Source: CAVEFW01 sp964579575 (GTDB lineage: Bacteria > Actinomycetota > Coriobacteriia > Coriobacteriales > Eggerthellaceae). From it: a DNA stretch of 30,511 bases. Below are positions 17,213 to 24,964 of the stretch, piece by piece; positions within the stretch are counted from its first letter, which is position 1; each line of letters starts with the position of its first letter. Made by a program: the position numbers and the translations under genes. The DNA is taken from positions 1-30,511 of the forward strand of contig CAZOGL010000019.1 in assembly GCA_964579575.1 (NCBI GenBank), read 5' to 3'. The notes below the pieces were generated by a model. It was given only the letters and a program-made list of their open reading frames with translations, ran no database searches and was not told where the DNA came from.

Positions 17213-17264
17213 CTCAAAGGGGCTGTCCCAATAGTCGCCTCAAAGGGGCTGTCCCCGTAGTCGC
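17213..17264. repeat. 26-bp tandem repeat in the obgE 5' region
   Basis: Copies at 17213-17238 and 17239-17264 share CTCAAAGGGGCTGTCCC and differ at two or three bases. They lie 18-69 bases before the obgE start, inside the probable leader. A second pair, GACAGGTGCCCGACGC, stands at 17338-17353 and 17384-17399. The rest of the 320-bp spacer holds the rpmA terminator and a GTAGT-TT-ACTAC inverted repeat near 17293. Confidence 0.88.
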
Positions 17265-17465
17265 CTCACAGCGCGCTGTTTTTTCTAACCGAGTAGTTTA
17301 CTACACGCGATAAATCATTAGGTCGCTTTATGGGCCTGACAGGTGCCCGACGCCCGAGCCCGACAATCGCGGATCTGCCAGGCGACAGGTGCCCGACGCT
17401 CGCGGTCCTGCCGCACCCCGATGAACCTGACAACCTAATGCCTCTTTACAATACCTGCTTATACC

Positions 17466-17490
17466 AAAAAGGAGCCCCATCGGGGCTCCT
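17466..17490 (-). terminator. Rho-independent terminator of rplU-rpmA
   Basis: Nine-base perfect stem AGGAGCCCC / GGGGCTCCT with a three-base loop, followed on the minus strand by a run of five Ts (17466-17470). It starts about 27 bases after the rpmA stop. Confidence 0.92.
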
Positions 17491-17516
17491 TCGCTTGGAT
17501 CACTTGATGTTACCGA

Positions 17517-17768
17517 TTACTCAGCAACACGAACATGGACGCGGCGCTTCTGACCACGAGTGTAGTCGACGGTGCCCTCAGCAAGTGCGAACAAAGTGTC
17601 GTCCTTGCCGCGGCCGACGTTCTCGCCGGGGTGGAAATGGGTGCCATGTTGACGAACGATGATCATGCCAGGCTTAACGTGCTCACCAGCGAACTTCTTG
17701 CAACCAAGGCGCTGTGCGTGAGAGTCACGACCGTTACGAGTGGAGCCTAAACCCTTCTTATGTGCCAT
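17517..17768 (-). CDS. rpmA: 50S ribosomal protein L27
   Basis: Small basic protein whose N-terminal arm reaches the peptidyl transferase centre. The 83-residue sequence has the family start MAHKKGLGSTRNGRDS and the core LGCKKFAGEHVKPGMIIVRQ followed by HFHPGENVGRGKDDTLFA. It has no N-terminal extension of the kind removed by the Prp protease in Firmicutes. GGGAGG precedes the ATG. It is 17 bases after rplU, the standard rplU-rpmA operon, and ends in a strong terminator. Confidence 0.98.
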   Translation of the reverse strand: MAHKKGLGSTRNGRDSHAQRLGCKKFAGEHVKPGMIIVRQHGTHFHPGENVGRGKDDTLFALAEGTVDYTRGQKRRVHVRVAE

Positions 17769-17785
17769 TGTTCAACCTCCCTAGA

Positions 17786-18091
17786 TTAGCCGATGGACTT
17801 GATCTCGACGCGGGTCAGGTACTGACGATGACCACGCTTCTTCTTGTAGTTCTTGCGCTTCTTGAACTTGAAGACGATAACCTTCTCGCCACGGAACTGC
17901 TCGACGACGGTCGCAACGACCTTGGTCTCAGCTGCCTTGGCAGGATCGGCGATGACGGTCTCACCGTCAACGACACAGATAGCGGTCAGCTCAACATCGG
18001 TGCCAACCTCAGCGTCAAGCTTCTCAATGTTGAGCTTGTCGCCGACAGCAACCTTGTACTGCTTGCCGCCCGTTTTCACGATAGCGTACAT
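17786..18091 (-). CDS. rplU: 50S ribosomal protein L21
   Basis: 23S rRNA-binding ribosomal protein of 101 residues. It starts with MYAIVKTGGKQYKV, the invariant L21 opening, and ends in the basic KFKKRKNYKKKRGHRQYLTRVEI tract, split here as KFKKRKNYKKK and RGHRQYLTRVEI. The ATG at 18089-18091 is preceded by AAGGGAG; a longer open frame to 18286 would overlap the promoter and leader and is rejected. First gene of the rplU-rpmA operon. Confidence 0.98.
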   Translation of the reverse strand: MYAIVKTGGKQYKVAVGDKLNIEKLDAEVGTDVELTAICVVDGETVIADPAKAAETKVVATVVEQFRGEKVIVFKFKKRKNYKKKRGHRQYLTRVEIKSIG

Positions 18092-18125
18092 ACCAAATCT
18101 CCCTTGTTTCGTGTCTGAACGCAGA

Positions 18126-18159
18126 CCTTGACGCCATCGACCAAACACGATAGACAAGG
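18126..18159 (-). ncRNA. Stem-loop in the rplU 5' leader (possible L21 autoregulatory leader)
   Basis: In the minus-strand transcript CCTTG pairs with CAAGG and, after an asymmetric internal loop, CUAUCG pairs with CGAUGG around an eight-base loop. It lies 35-68 bases before the rplU start. Leaders that bind L21 are known in other bacteria; I cannot match this to a known family by eye. Confidence 0.4.
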
Positions 18160-18229
18160 CCCATACGTTTCTTGTACTTCTAACCGCCGCTAACGGCATG
18201 GGAACCCGTTTTGCGAGCAGCGAACTAGT

Positions 18230-18259
18230 AGTATAGAGCAAAAGCTCCTCGTTATGCAA
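18230..18259 (-). promoter_or_regulatory. Housekeeping-type promoter for rplU-rpmA
   Basis: Minus strand TTGCAT (-35, 18254-18259), 18-base spacer, TATACT (-10, 18230-18235). Transcription would start near 18222, giving a leader of about 130 bases. Confidence 0.65.
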
Positions 18260-18344
18260 TGGTTTTCCGCGAGAAAAAAGGGACAATCAGGCTAGTTCGG
18301 CGCCGATATCCACGCTCCGTCGCCCGGTTCGCATCGAACGCCCG

Positions 18345-18440
18345 CCGCGCGCAACAGCACCCCGCGCCACGCCCTCGCAAGCCGCCCGTCGCCCGCGCGC
18401 AACAGCACCCCGCGCCGCATCCTCGCAAGCCGCCCGTCGC
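18345..18440. repeat. 48-bp tandem repeat just downstream of polA
   Basis: Copies at 18345-18392 and 18393-18440 differ at about three bases and carry CGCGCAACAGCACCCCGCG. The repeat begins eight bases after the polA stop codon. No T-tract hairpin was found here. Confidence 0.92.
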
Positions 18441-18448
18441 CCGAGCGC

Positions 18449-21109
18449 CTAGTGCGCATCGGCCCACGTGGAGCCATAGGAAACATCCACCAAAAGCGGC
18501 ACGCTCAAACTCACCACGTTCTCCATGACCTCGCGGGCAAGGGCGCTCAGTTGCTCAACCTCCTCTGCCGGACAACTGAAGTCGAGTTCATCGTGGACCT
18601 GGAGCATCATCTTGGCACGAAGGCCCTCGCATGCGATGCGGTCGCGAATCTGAACCATAGCCATCTTGATGATGTCCGCCGCCGTGCCCTGCATGGGGTG
18701 GTTCATGGCCGTACGCTCGCCGAAGCTGCGTTGTGCCTGGTTGCGAGCATGCAGCTCGGGGATATGGCGCTTGCGGCCGAACATGGTCTCCGCGTAGCCA
18801 ACAAGCCTCGCGTCCTCAACAATGCCGTCAAGGTAGGAACGGACGCCGGGATAGGTGGCGAAATAACGATCGATCATGTCCTTCGCCTCTCCAAAGGGAA
18901 TCTCAAGGCTTTGGGAGAGACCAAACGCCTGTTGCCCATAGACGATACCGAAATTGACCGCCTTTGCGCGGCTGCGCAGCTGGGGCGTCACCTCAGCTGG
19001 ATCGAGACCAAACACGGCAGCCGCCGTTGCGGTATGAAAATCCCGCCCGCTGTTAAAAGCCGCGACAAGCCCCTCGTCCCCGGAAAGGTGGGCCAAGAGG
19101 CGCAACTCGATTTGGGAATAATCGGCACCCACAAACACATGCCCCGGCTCCAAGGGCACAAAGCAGGCGCGAATCTTGCGGCCGAAATCCGTACGGACCG
19201 GGATGTTTTGCAAGTTCGGGTCGCTGCTGGAAAGGCGCCCGGTAGCGGTCACCGTCTCGTTGAACGTCGTATGGACGCGCCCGTCGCCGGCACGCATGCG
19301 AGGCAAGGCGTCGATGTAGGTCGACTTGATTTTGGCAAGCTCGCGATAGCGCAAGATCAGCGCGGCAATCTCGGCGCCCTCACGAGCGAGCTCCTTTAAG
19401 ACGCTGGCGTCGGTGGAAAAGCCTCGGGTCGTTTTCTTCTTCGGCGGCAAACCCATGACCTCAAACAGGATATGTCCCAACTGCTTGGGGCTGTCCACGT
19501 TGAACTCCTCCCCCGCCATCTCGATGATGCGGGCACGCAAAGACTCAAGCTCTATGGCGGTAGTGCGCCCCAAATCGGCAAGCGTCTCTGCGTCGAGAGC
19601 AGCGCCCGTACGCTCCATGGAGACAAGCACGCCCACCAAAGGCAAGTCGATGTCGGCGTAGACACCCCAGTCCCCGCTCTTCTCCAGTTGCTCCCTCAAG
19701 ATTGGCACCAGGACACGAGCCGCTGCGGCGTTAACGGCACATTGGCGCCTATCGTCGTCAGATTGCGGAATGACCGCCCCTGCAAAAGTCTCAGCAAGGG
19801 AGTCCAAGGTATAGGGGGCGTTTATGGAGTTGAGGACATAGCCCGCAAGACCAAGATCAAACCCGTCCATTTGAGCCAGGTCACCCGCATCCACCAACGT
19901 CGGCTCTGCACCATCGGCGGGATACACACGCCGCAACAACTCATGCAGGTCAGCGGCAGCCACACGCCCCTCCCGCACGATGCGAGCCAACACGCGCTCA
20001 CCCTGCTCCCCCTCAAAGCAAGCAACGCCCTTCCCACATGCAAAGGCGTAGAGCGGCTCCGGGTCGAATAAGGTGGCCTGGGTAGGTTGAGCCCAACTCA
20101 CACCGATGGTCTCGCCTGCCGCAATGGCATCATCAATCAGAGTCGACGCCCGTTTTGCCGCCGAGCCGCCTTGCGTCGCATCCGCGATGTTGTCCACGTC
20201 GATCTTCAACGCGGTGTCACAAGCTCCATCCTCGCCGCTCAAGGCCAAAATCTTGCGCATATGCATGGTGAGCTGAAGCTCCCCAAACGCGCTCTTGATC
20301 TTCTCGGGATCAAAGGCTGGAAAGGCCGCCGCCTCGATATCGCACTCGAAGTCCAAGTCGCACACGATGGTGGCAACCTCTCGGGACAGATATGCCTCAT
20401 CCTTGTTGTCGCGGAGGTTCTCCAATTGCTTGCCCTTGAGCTTGTCGAGATTGTTGTAGATGCCCTCAAGGCTGCCGTAGGACTGGAGCAGTTTCGTGGC
20501 GGTCTTAGGGCCAATACCCGGAACACCGGGGATGTTGTCGGAGGAGTCACCCATAAGACCGAGGAAGTCCGGGAACTGCGACGGGGTGACGCCATACTTC
20601 TCGAAGACGGTGGCCGGATCGAACTCGATAACGTCGCTGATGCCCTTCTTGGTGGTCAGGATGTGGGTGAGCTCGGTGGCAAGTTGGTTGGCGTCCTTGT
20701 CTCCGGTGACGAGGAGTGTGCGAATTCCGAGCTTCTCGTCGCGTGCAGCGATGGTGCCGAGAATGTCGTCGCCCTCCCATCCCTCGACTTTGACCACTGG
20801 GACGTTCATGGAATTCAAAAGCTTCTCCATGAGGGGAAATTGCACCCGCAAATCCTCATCCATATGGGGACGTTGGGCTTTGTAGCGCTCCATGGCCTCG
20901 ATACGGTGGACGGGTTTACCCGCGTCAAAAGCACATATGATTGCATCAGGCTTGTATTGCTCATACAGCTTGATAAACATGCTGAGAAAGCCGAATACGG
21001 CGTTGGTGGGCGTACCGTCCGGCGCGTTCATCGTCGGCGGGACCGCATGGTAGGCGCGATGCATGAAGGAATTGCCGTCGATGACGGCAACAGTCTTAGG
21101 AGCAGGCAT
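18449..21109 (-). CDS. polA: DNA polymerase I
   Basis: Repair and Okazaki-fragment polymerase, 886 residues. The N-terminal 5'-3' exonuclease domain (1-290) shows IDGNSFMHRAYHA, DAGKPVHR, EGDDILGT and the helix-hairpin-helix IPGVPGIGPKTA. The middle 3'-5' exonuclease-like domain lacks the DxE catalytic residues (GETIGVSWAQP at the first motif), so proofreading is probably absent, as in many Gram-positive Pol I enzymes. The polymerase domain has motif A DYSQIELR (D663), motif B RSRAKAVNFGIVYG and motif C QVHDEL (D840). The ATG at 21109 has a GAGGG ribosome site. Confidence 0.98.
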   Translation of the reverse strand: MPAPKTVAVIDGNSFMHRAYHAVPPTMNAPDGTPTNAVFGFLSMFIKLYEQYKPDAIICAFDAGKPVHRIEAMERYKAQRPHMDEDLRVQFPLMEKLLNSMNVPVVKVEGWEGDDILGTIAARDEKLGIRTLLVTGDKDANQLATELTHILTTKKGISDVIEFDPATVFEKYGVTPSQFPDFLGLMGDSSDNIPGVPGIGPKTATKLLQSYGSLEGIYNNLDKLKGKQLENLRDNKDEAYLSREVATIVCDLDFECDIEAAAFPAFDPEKIKSAFGELQLTMHMRKILALSGEDGACDTALKIDVDNIADATQGGSAAKRASTLIDDAIAAGETIGVSWAQPTQATLFDPEPLYAFACGKGVACFEGEQGERVLARIVREGRVAAADLHELLRRVYPADGAEPTLVDAGDLAQMDGFDLGLAGYVLNSINAPYTLDSLAETFAGAVIPQSDDDRRQCAVNAAAARVLVPILREQLEKSGDWGVYADIDLPLVGVLVSMERTGAALDAETLADLGRTTAIELESLRARIIEMAGEEFNVDSPKQLGHILFEVMGLPPKKKTTRGFSTDASVLKELAREGAEIAALILRYRELAKIKSTYIDALPRMRAGDGRVHTTFNETVTATGRLSSSDPNLQNIPVRTDFGRKIRACFVPLEPGHVFVGADYSQIELRLLAHLSGDEGLVAAFNSGRDFHTATAAAVFGLDPAEVTPQLRSRAKAVNFGIVYGQQAFGLSQSLEIPFGEAKDMIDRYFATYPGVRSYLDGIVEDARLVGYAETMFGRKRHIPELHARNQAQRSFGERTAMNHPMQGTAADIIKMAMVQIRDRIACEGLRAKMMLQVHDELDFSCPAEEVEQLSALAREVMENVVSLSVPLLVDVSYGSTWADAH

Positions 21110-21149
21110 GGGAAACCCTCATCTCTCGTAGATTTGCTCCCGCGATTAT

Positions 21150-21301
21150 ACCGCGCAACGATTGCGAACGTGACGGTTCGCGCGATGGTTCGAATAGAGC
21201 TCGCAAACTCGACGGCTCGCGCGACATTTCGCGCAAAACTTACAAGCGCAACGGCTCGCGCAACTACGGCTCACGCAATGATTGCGAGCGTGACGGCTGA
21301 C
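21150..21301. repeat. Degenerate GCGCAACGGCTCGCG-type repeats
   Basis: Words such as GACGGCTCGCGCGA, CAACGGCTCGCGCAA, TACGGCTCACGCAA and TTGCGA recur about every 20-30 bases between the regulator stop and the polA start. No gene or clear terminator is seen. Confidence 0.6.
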
Positions 21302-21982
21302 CTACATCGTCCAAAGATAGCCTACGCCGCGCACAGTCTCGAGACGTTGGGACAACTCGGGACCAAGCTTGGCGCGAACGCGACGAACATGCACGTCAAC
21401 GGTGCGTGAGCCGCCGTAGTAATCAAAACCCCACACACGACGCAGCAACGCATCACGGGAATAGGTACGGCCAGGATGGGTCACGAGGAACGACAGGAGG
21501 GCGTATTCGAGATAGGTGAGGTCAAGGGGCTCGCCGTTGACCTTGACCTGGTAAGTCGCAAGATTGATCGTCATATTGTCGATAACGAGGAAGTCGTTGC
21601 TGGACGCCTCGTTGCCCGGCCAAAGCAATTGGCGGATACGGGCATTGCACTCGGCGGCCGAGGCGCTGTCGACAACGAAATCGCTCTTGGTCTGCACAGG
21701 CAGGCGGAACTTGTCGAGCTCATCGTCGTTGACGATGACGAGCAACGATGCCGAGCCGTCCTCAGAGAGCGCCTGCTCAACGCGGTCCAAAGACTCAAGG
21801 GACTCCCCTCGGGCCTCGTAAATCACCAGGTCATAGCCAGGGTGTGAGGCAAGCAACTTCTTGAACTGCAAGGAACTGCCAGCGGCCACCTCGACATCGA
21901 GGCCAGAGAGAACCGATTGGAACTTATGGGCGTTGTCCAAGCTATTTGCAATGAAGATTACCGTTTTACGCTGCATGACCAT
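21302..21982 (-). CDS. GlnR-like orphan OmpR-family response regulator
   Basis: A 226-residue two-domain regulator. The C-terminal winged helix (about 130-226: DLTYLEYALLSFLV, HPGRTYSRDALLRRVWGFDYY, GGSRTVDVHVRRVRAKLG) closely recalls actinobacterial GlnR, the global nitrogen regulator. The receiver-like N-terminus lacks the phosphorylation site: the acidic pair is A12-N13, the acceptor position is E56 in YDLVIYEARG, and the conserved lysine is absent. It therefore should not be a normal phosphorelay partner, again like GlnR. No kinase gene is near. It lies 45 bases downstream of glnA on the same strand, probably in one operon. GGGGAG fits the ATG at 21976 (third codon) at least as well as the one at 21982. 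Confidence 0.85.
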   Translation of the reverse strand: MVMQRKTVIFIANSLDNAHKFQSVLSGLDVEVAAGSSLQFKKLLASHPGYDLVIYEARGESLESLDRVEQALSEDGSASLLVIVNDDELDKFRLPVQTKSDFVVDSASAAECNARIRQLLWPGNEASSNDFLVIDNMTINLATYQVKVNGEPLDLTYLEYALLSFLVTHPGRTYSRDALLRRVWGFDYYGGSRTVDVHVRRVRAKLGPELSQRLETVRGVGYLWTM

Positions 21983-22027
21983 TGCTCCCCTCGTCTATGC
22001 ACCCCATGGACATGTTTGCCGGCGCCA

Positions 22028-23371
22028 TCACAGCACCGCCAAATATCGGTCAAGCTCCCATTGAGTCACGGAACCCTGATACTCGTTCCACTCGTCCCGC
22101 TTGTGTTTGACGAGGTAGGAATGAATATGTTCGCCAAGGACTTTACGCATGAGATCGCTTTGGGCAAACAACTCAACAGCCTCCCCGAGGGAGTCGGGCA
22201 AGGTGTGGATGCCCATCTCGCGCAGCTCTTGGCGGGAGCAGTTAAACAGGTCGTGGGTCTCCGTAGGAGGTTGGAGCTCGAGTTCCTCCTCGATTCCTGC
22301 AAGGCCGGCAGCAAGCATCGCGGCAAAGGCGAGATAGGGATTGGCAGCCGGATCGGGACTGCGCAACTCGACGCGGCAAGACGCCTCGACGTTCGGACGG
22401 GAGCCCGGAATGCGGATAAGGGTGGAACGATTGCGCTTTGCCCAGCTCAAATACGTGGGAGCATCACCACCGGCGACCATACGCTTATAGGAGTTGACGT
22501 TCTGGTTCGTCAAAAGCGTGAACTCCGGAGCATATTTCAAAAGACCCGCGATGTAGTGCTTCGCAATCTTAGAGAGGTTGTAACCCAACGGGTCGTCGGG
22601 ATCAAAGAAGACGTTGTTGCCCTCGAAGTCCCAAAGGCTTTGGTGTACATGCATGCCCGAACCAGGTTGGTCGCTCATAGGCTTGGGCATGAACGTTGCG
22701 TACACGCCGTGCTTGAGGGCGACCTCCTTCACGACCATCTTGTAGGTCATGACCGCATCCGCCATGGTGAGGGCATCGGTGTAGCGCAAGTCGATCTCGT
22801 GTTGGCTCGGGCCGTTCTCGTGGTGGCTGTACTCCACGGGTATGCCCATCTTCTCGAGGGTGAGGATCGTGTCGCGACGCAGATCGCTGGCGCTGTCCAA
22901 AGAGGTGAGGTCAAAGAAACCGCCGCGGTCCAAAACCTCGGTTCCCCCGGAGTTTTTGAAGTAATAAAACTCCAGCTCGGGGCCGACATTGAACAAATAT
23001 CCCATGTCTTGGGCGCGCTCGATTTGTCGAAGGAGGACACGGCGCGGATCACCCTCGAAGGGCTCCCCGTCAGGCGTGCGGATATCGCAAAACATGCGAG
23101 CGACAGCATCGGTTTGAGGGCGCCACGGCAAGATTTGGAACGTGGTGGGATCAGGGAACGCCAACATGTCGGATTCCATCGAGTAGCTGAAACCCTCGAT
23201 GCTGCTGCCATCAAAGCCCATACCGGCCTCGAAAGCCTCATCAAGCTCGCTGGGGATGACGGCGAAGGACTTCATGGTTCCCAAGACATCGGTGAACCAG
23301 AAACGCACAAAGTGCACATCGCGATTCTCAATGGTCTTGAAGACGAATTCTTGTTGGGGATTGGTAACCAC
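22028..23371 (-). CDS. glnA: Glutamine synthetase, type I (GSI-alpha)
   Basis: ATP-dependent ligation of ammonia to glutamate, a dodecameric enzyme. Visible signatures are GFDGSSIEGF, VGPELEFYYF, the ammonia/glutamate site HHENGPSQHEID, the ATP site MPKPMSDQPGSGMHVHQSL, NRSTLIRIPG and RSPDPAANPYLAFA. The adenylylation loop tyrosine of GSI-beta enzymes is replaced by Phe (THDLFNCSRQE), so control should be by feedback and transcription. I chose the GTG at 23369-23371 (447 residues, VVTNPQQEFVF) because GGAGGGAAGG stands upstream; an ATG at 23413 lacks a ribosome site. A GlnR-like gene follows. Confidence 0.96.
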   Translation of the reverse strand: MVTNPQQEFVFKTIENRDVHFVRFWFTDVLGTMKSFAVIPSELDEAFEAGMGFDGSSIEGFSYSMESDMLAFPDPTTFQILPWRPQTDAVARMFCDIRTPDGEPFEGDPRRVLLRQIERAQDMGYLFNVGPELEFYYFKNSGGTEVLDRGGFFDLTSLDSASDLRRDTILTLEKMGIPVEYSHHENGPSQHEIDLRYTDALTMADAVMTYKMVVKEVALKHGVYATFMPKPMSDQPGSGMHVHQSLWDFEGNNVFFDPDDPLGYNLSKIAKHYIAGLLKYAPEFTLLTNQNVNSYKRMVAGGDAPTYLSWAKRNRSTLIRIPGSRPNVEASCRVELRSPDPAANPYLAFAAMLAAGLAGIEEELELQPPTETHDLFNCSRQELREMGIHTLPDSLGEAVELFAQSDLMRKVLGEHIHSYLVKHKRDEWNEYQGSVTQWELDRYLAVL

Positions 23372-23450
23372 GGTGTTCAACCTTCCCTCCGTCAGTGCGC
23401 TGAAACGCGACATGTCAGCGCAAATAACATTCCAGAACGCTTAAGCGACC

Positions 23451-23494
23451 AGTATAACGCGACTGCCTCCGAAGACGTGTTTCGCCTCCGTTAA
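23451..23494 (-). promoter_or_regulatory. Candidate glnA promoter with GlnR-box-like site
   Basis: A -10 box TATACT lies at 23451-23456 without a good -35. Upstream, minus strand TTAAC-N6-GAAAC (23479-23494) fits the actinobacterial GlnR half-site pair GTnAC-N6-GAAAC at all but one base. The box would be centred near -42 from the predicted start, a usual activator position. A second half-site pair was not found. Confidence 0.4.
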
Positions 23495-23627
23495 TAAAAT
23501 AAAATCATCAACAAAGCTTTGGACGGAGCTTGCTCGCGAAAGTCGTCTGCCAAGGATGCACGTAAAGGTCGTCCGCGCGCGAAAGTCGTCTGTCAAGATC
23601 GCACATGAAGATTGCCCGTACTGTTTT

Positions 23628-23684
23628 GCTATCACTGAATCCCATAATCGAGCTATATGATATATTGATAGCAACACGCTATCA
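23628..23684. promoter_or_regulatory. GCTATCA/TGATAGC repeats, candidate LysR operator
   Basis: TGATAGC (23666-23672) and GCTATCA (23678-23684) form an inverted repeat with a five-base centre, and a further GCTATCA stands at 23628-23634. The symmetric site contains the T-N11-A pattern of LysR-type binding boxes and lies about 190 bases before the LysR gene. Confidence 0.45.
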
Positions 23685-23692
23685 GGAAACGT

Positions 23693-23860
23693 CACCAAAC
23701 AACGCGCCATCGTCCGTACACCATCAGGCAACACGCCACCAAGCAACGCCCACCAAACAGCGCGCCATCGTCCGTACACCACCAAGCAACAAGCAACCAA
23801 GCAACACCCACCAAACAACACGCCACCGTCCATACACCACCCGATAAGCAACCAAGAGGA
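23693..23860. repeat. 58-bp tandem repeats before the LysR gene
   Basis: The word CACCAAACARCRCGCCAYCG followed by TCCRTACACCAYC starts at 23693, 23751 and 23809, an exact 58-bp period. The intervening parts are CCAAGCAAC-rich. Since 58 is not a multiple of three this is not a coding repeat. It fills the leader up to the LysR ribosome site. Between 23500 and 23600 two related GCGAAAGTCGTCTG words also occur; no gene was seen in 23372-23867. Confidence 0.92.
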
Positions 23861-23867
23861 ACCGACC

Positions 23868-24791
23868 ATGACCCTGCAACAATTACGCTACTTGATCGAA
23901 GTCGCACGATGCGGCTCGTTTAACGCCGCCGCCCAATCCATGTATGTATCCCAATCCACGCTTTCCATGGCTATCAAGGATTTAGAGAACGAGTTGGGCA
24001 TCATCGTGTTCATGCGCAGCAATCGCGGACTCAAGCTCACCAATGACGGCACGGAGCTTCTCGGCTACGCCCGCCAAGTCGTCGAGCAGGCAGACCTGTT
24101 AAGCGATCGCTACATCAGTCGCAAGGCGGCGCCCCACAATCGCCTCTCAATCTCGACCCAGCACTACGCATTTTGCGTCCGCGCTTTTGTGGAGCTTATG
24201 AACGAGTTCGAGGAAGACCAGTACGACTTCACTCTTCGCGAGACCCGCACCGGCGAGATCATCAGCGACGTGCGCGACTTTCGTAGCGAGATTGGCGTCA
24301 TCTACCTATCCGACTTCAACGAGCGCGTCATCAACCGCGCACTCGACGAGGCAAGCCTGTCATTCACCCTCCTGTTCGAGGCGACGCCCCACGTGTTCGT
24401 CGGCGCCCACCATCCCCTTGCCGAGCGCAAACTCATCAAACCTGAGGATCTCGCCCTCTACCCGCGTTACTCCTTTGAGCAAGGTACGGCAAACAGCTTC
24501 CACTTCGCCGAGGAGCCCCTTGCAAGCTTGCCCCACAAGAAGAACATCACCTACAGCGATCGCGGCACGTTGACCAACCTTTTGACCCACGGCATCGGTT
24601 ACACCCTCTCCACCGGCGTTTTGTCCAACGAGATGCAGGATGGCATCGTGGCCATCCCGCTTGATGCCAACGAGGTCATGCGCGTGGGATACATCATGCA
24701 CAACGAGCGCAAACCCAGCAAACTCGTAATCCGCTATATCGAGAAGCTCGAGGAGTGCATCAACGACTCCAAGCTCGTAACGGTCCCCTAG
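23868..24791 (+). CDS. LysR-family transcriptional regulator
   Basis: The only plus-strand gene. The 307-residue product has an N-terminal winged helix-turn-helix (MTLQQLRYLIEVARCGSFNA, then AAQSMYVSQSTLSMAIKDLE, GIIVFMRSNRGLKLTNDG) and a linker helix to about residue 85. A periplasmic-binding-protein-like effector domain follows (AFVELMNEFEEDQYDFTLRE, IGVIYLSDFNERV, THGIGYTLSTGVL). AAGAGGA precedes the ATG. It is divergent from glnA and convergent with the LytTR-PAS gene. The effector and targets cannot be read from sequence; autoregulation through the upstream TGATAGC inverted repeat is plausible. Confidence 0.93.
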   Translation: MTLQQLRYLIEVARCGSFNAAAQSMYVSQSTLSMAIKDLENELGIIVFMRSNRGLKLTNDGTELLGYARQVVEQADLLSDRYISRKAAPHNRLSISTQHYAFCVRAFVELMNEFEEDQYDFTLRETRTGEIISDVRDFRSEIGVIYLSDFNERVINRALDEASLSFTLLFEATPHVFVGAHHPLAERKLIKPEDLALYPRYSFEQGTANSFHFAEEPLASLPHKKNITYSDRGTLTNLLTHGIGYTLSTGVLSNEMQDGIVAIPLDANEVMRVGYIMHNERKPSKLVIRYIEKLEECINDSKLVTVP

Positions 24792-24821
24792 CGCTTAAGG
24801 CCCGACCGAGCACCTAAAACC

Positions 24822-24846
24822 AAAAAAATCTGCCAAGTACTTGGCA
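24822..24846 (-). terminator. Second minus-strand terminator-like hairpin
   Basis: A perfect 16-base palindrome TGCCAAGTACTTGGCA (24831-24846) followed on the minus strand by GATTTTTTT. It is related in sequence to the stronger hairpin at 24906-24940, 60-115 bases before it in transcription order, and guards the LysR gene from antisense read-through. Confidence 0.6.
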
Positions 24847-24905
24847 CCAGTACTCTTATCTGTCACAAGGCGACCGCTAGACGGCGTGTCGGAGGGCAAG
24901 GGTAC

Positions 24906-24940
24906 AAAAAAATCTGCCAGATACTTGGCACCTGGCAGAT
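24906..24940 (-). terminator. Rho-independent terminator of the LytTR-PAS gene
   Basis: Nine-base perfect stem ATCTGCCAG / CTGGCAGAT with an 11-base loop, followed on the minus strand by seven Ts (24906-24912). It starts about 25 bases after the gene's stop. Confidence 0.88.
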
Positions 24941-24964
24941 GGAAGATCGTTATCGAAGTCGCGC

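Noticed and set aside
23605..23847. 80-codon plus-strand frame before the LysR gene
   Set aside because: It runs through a 58-bp repeat whose period is not a multiple of three, and it has no ribosome site.
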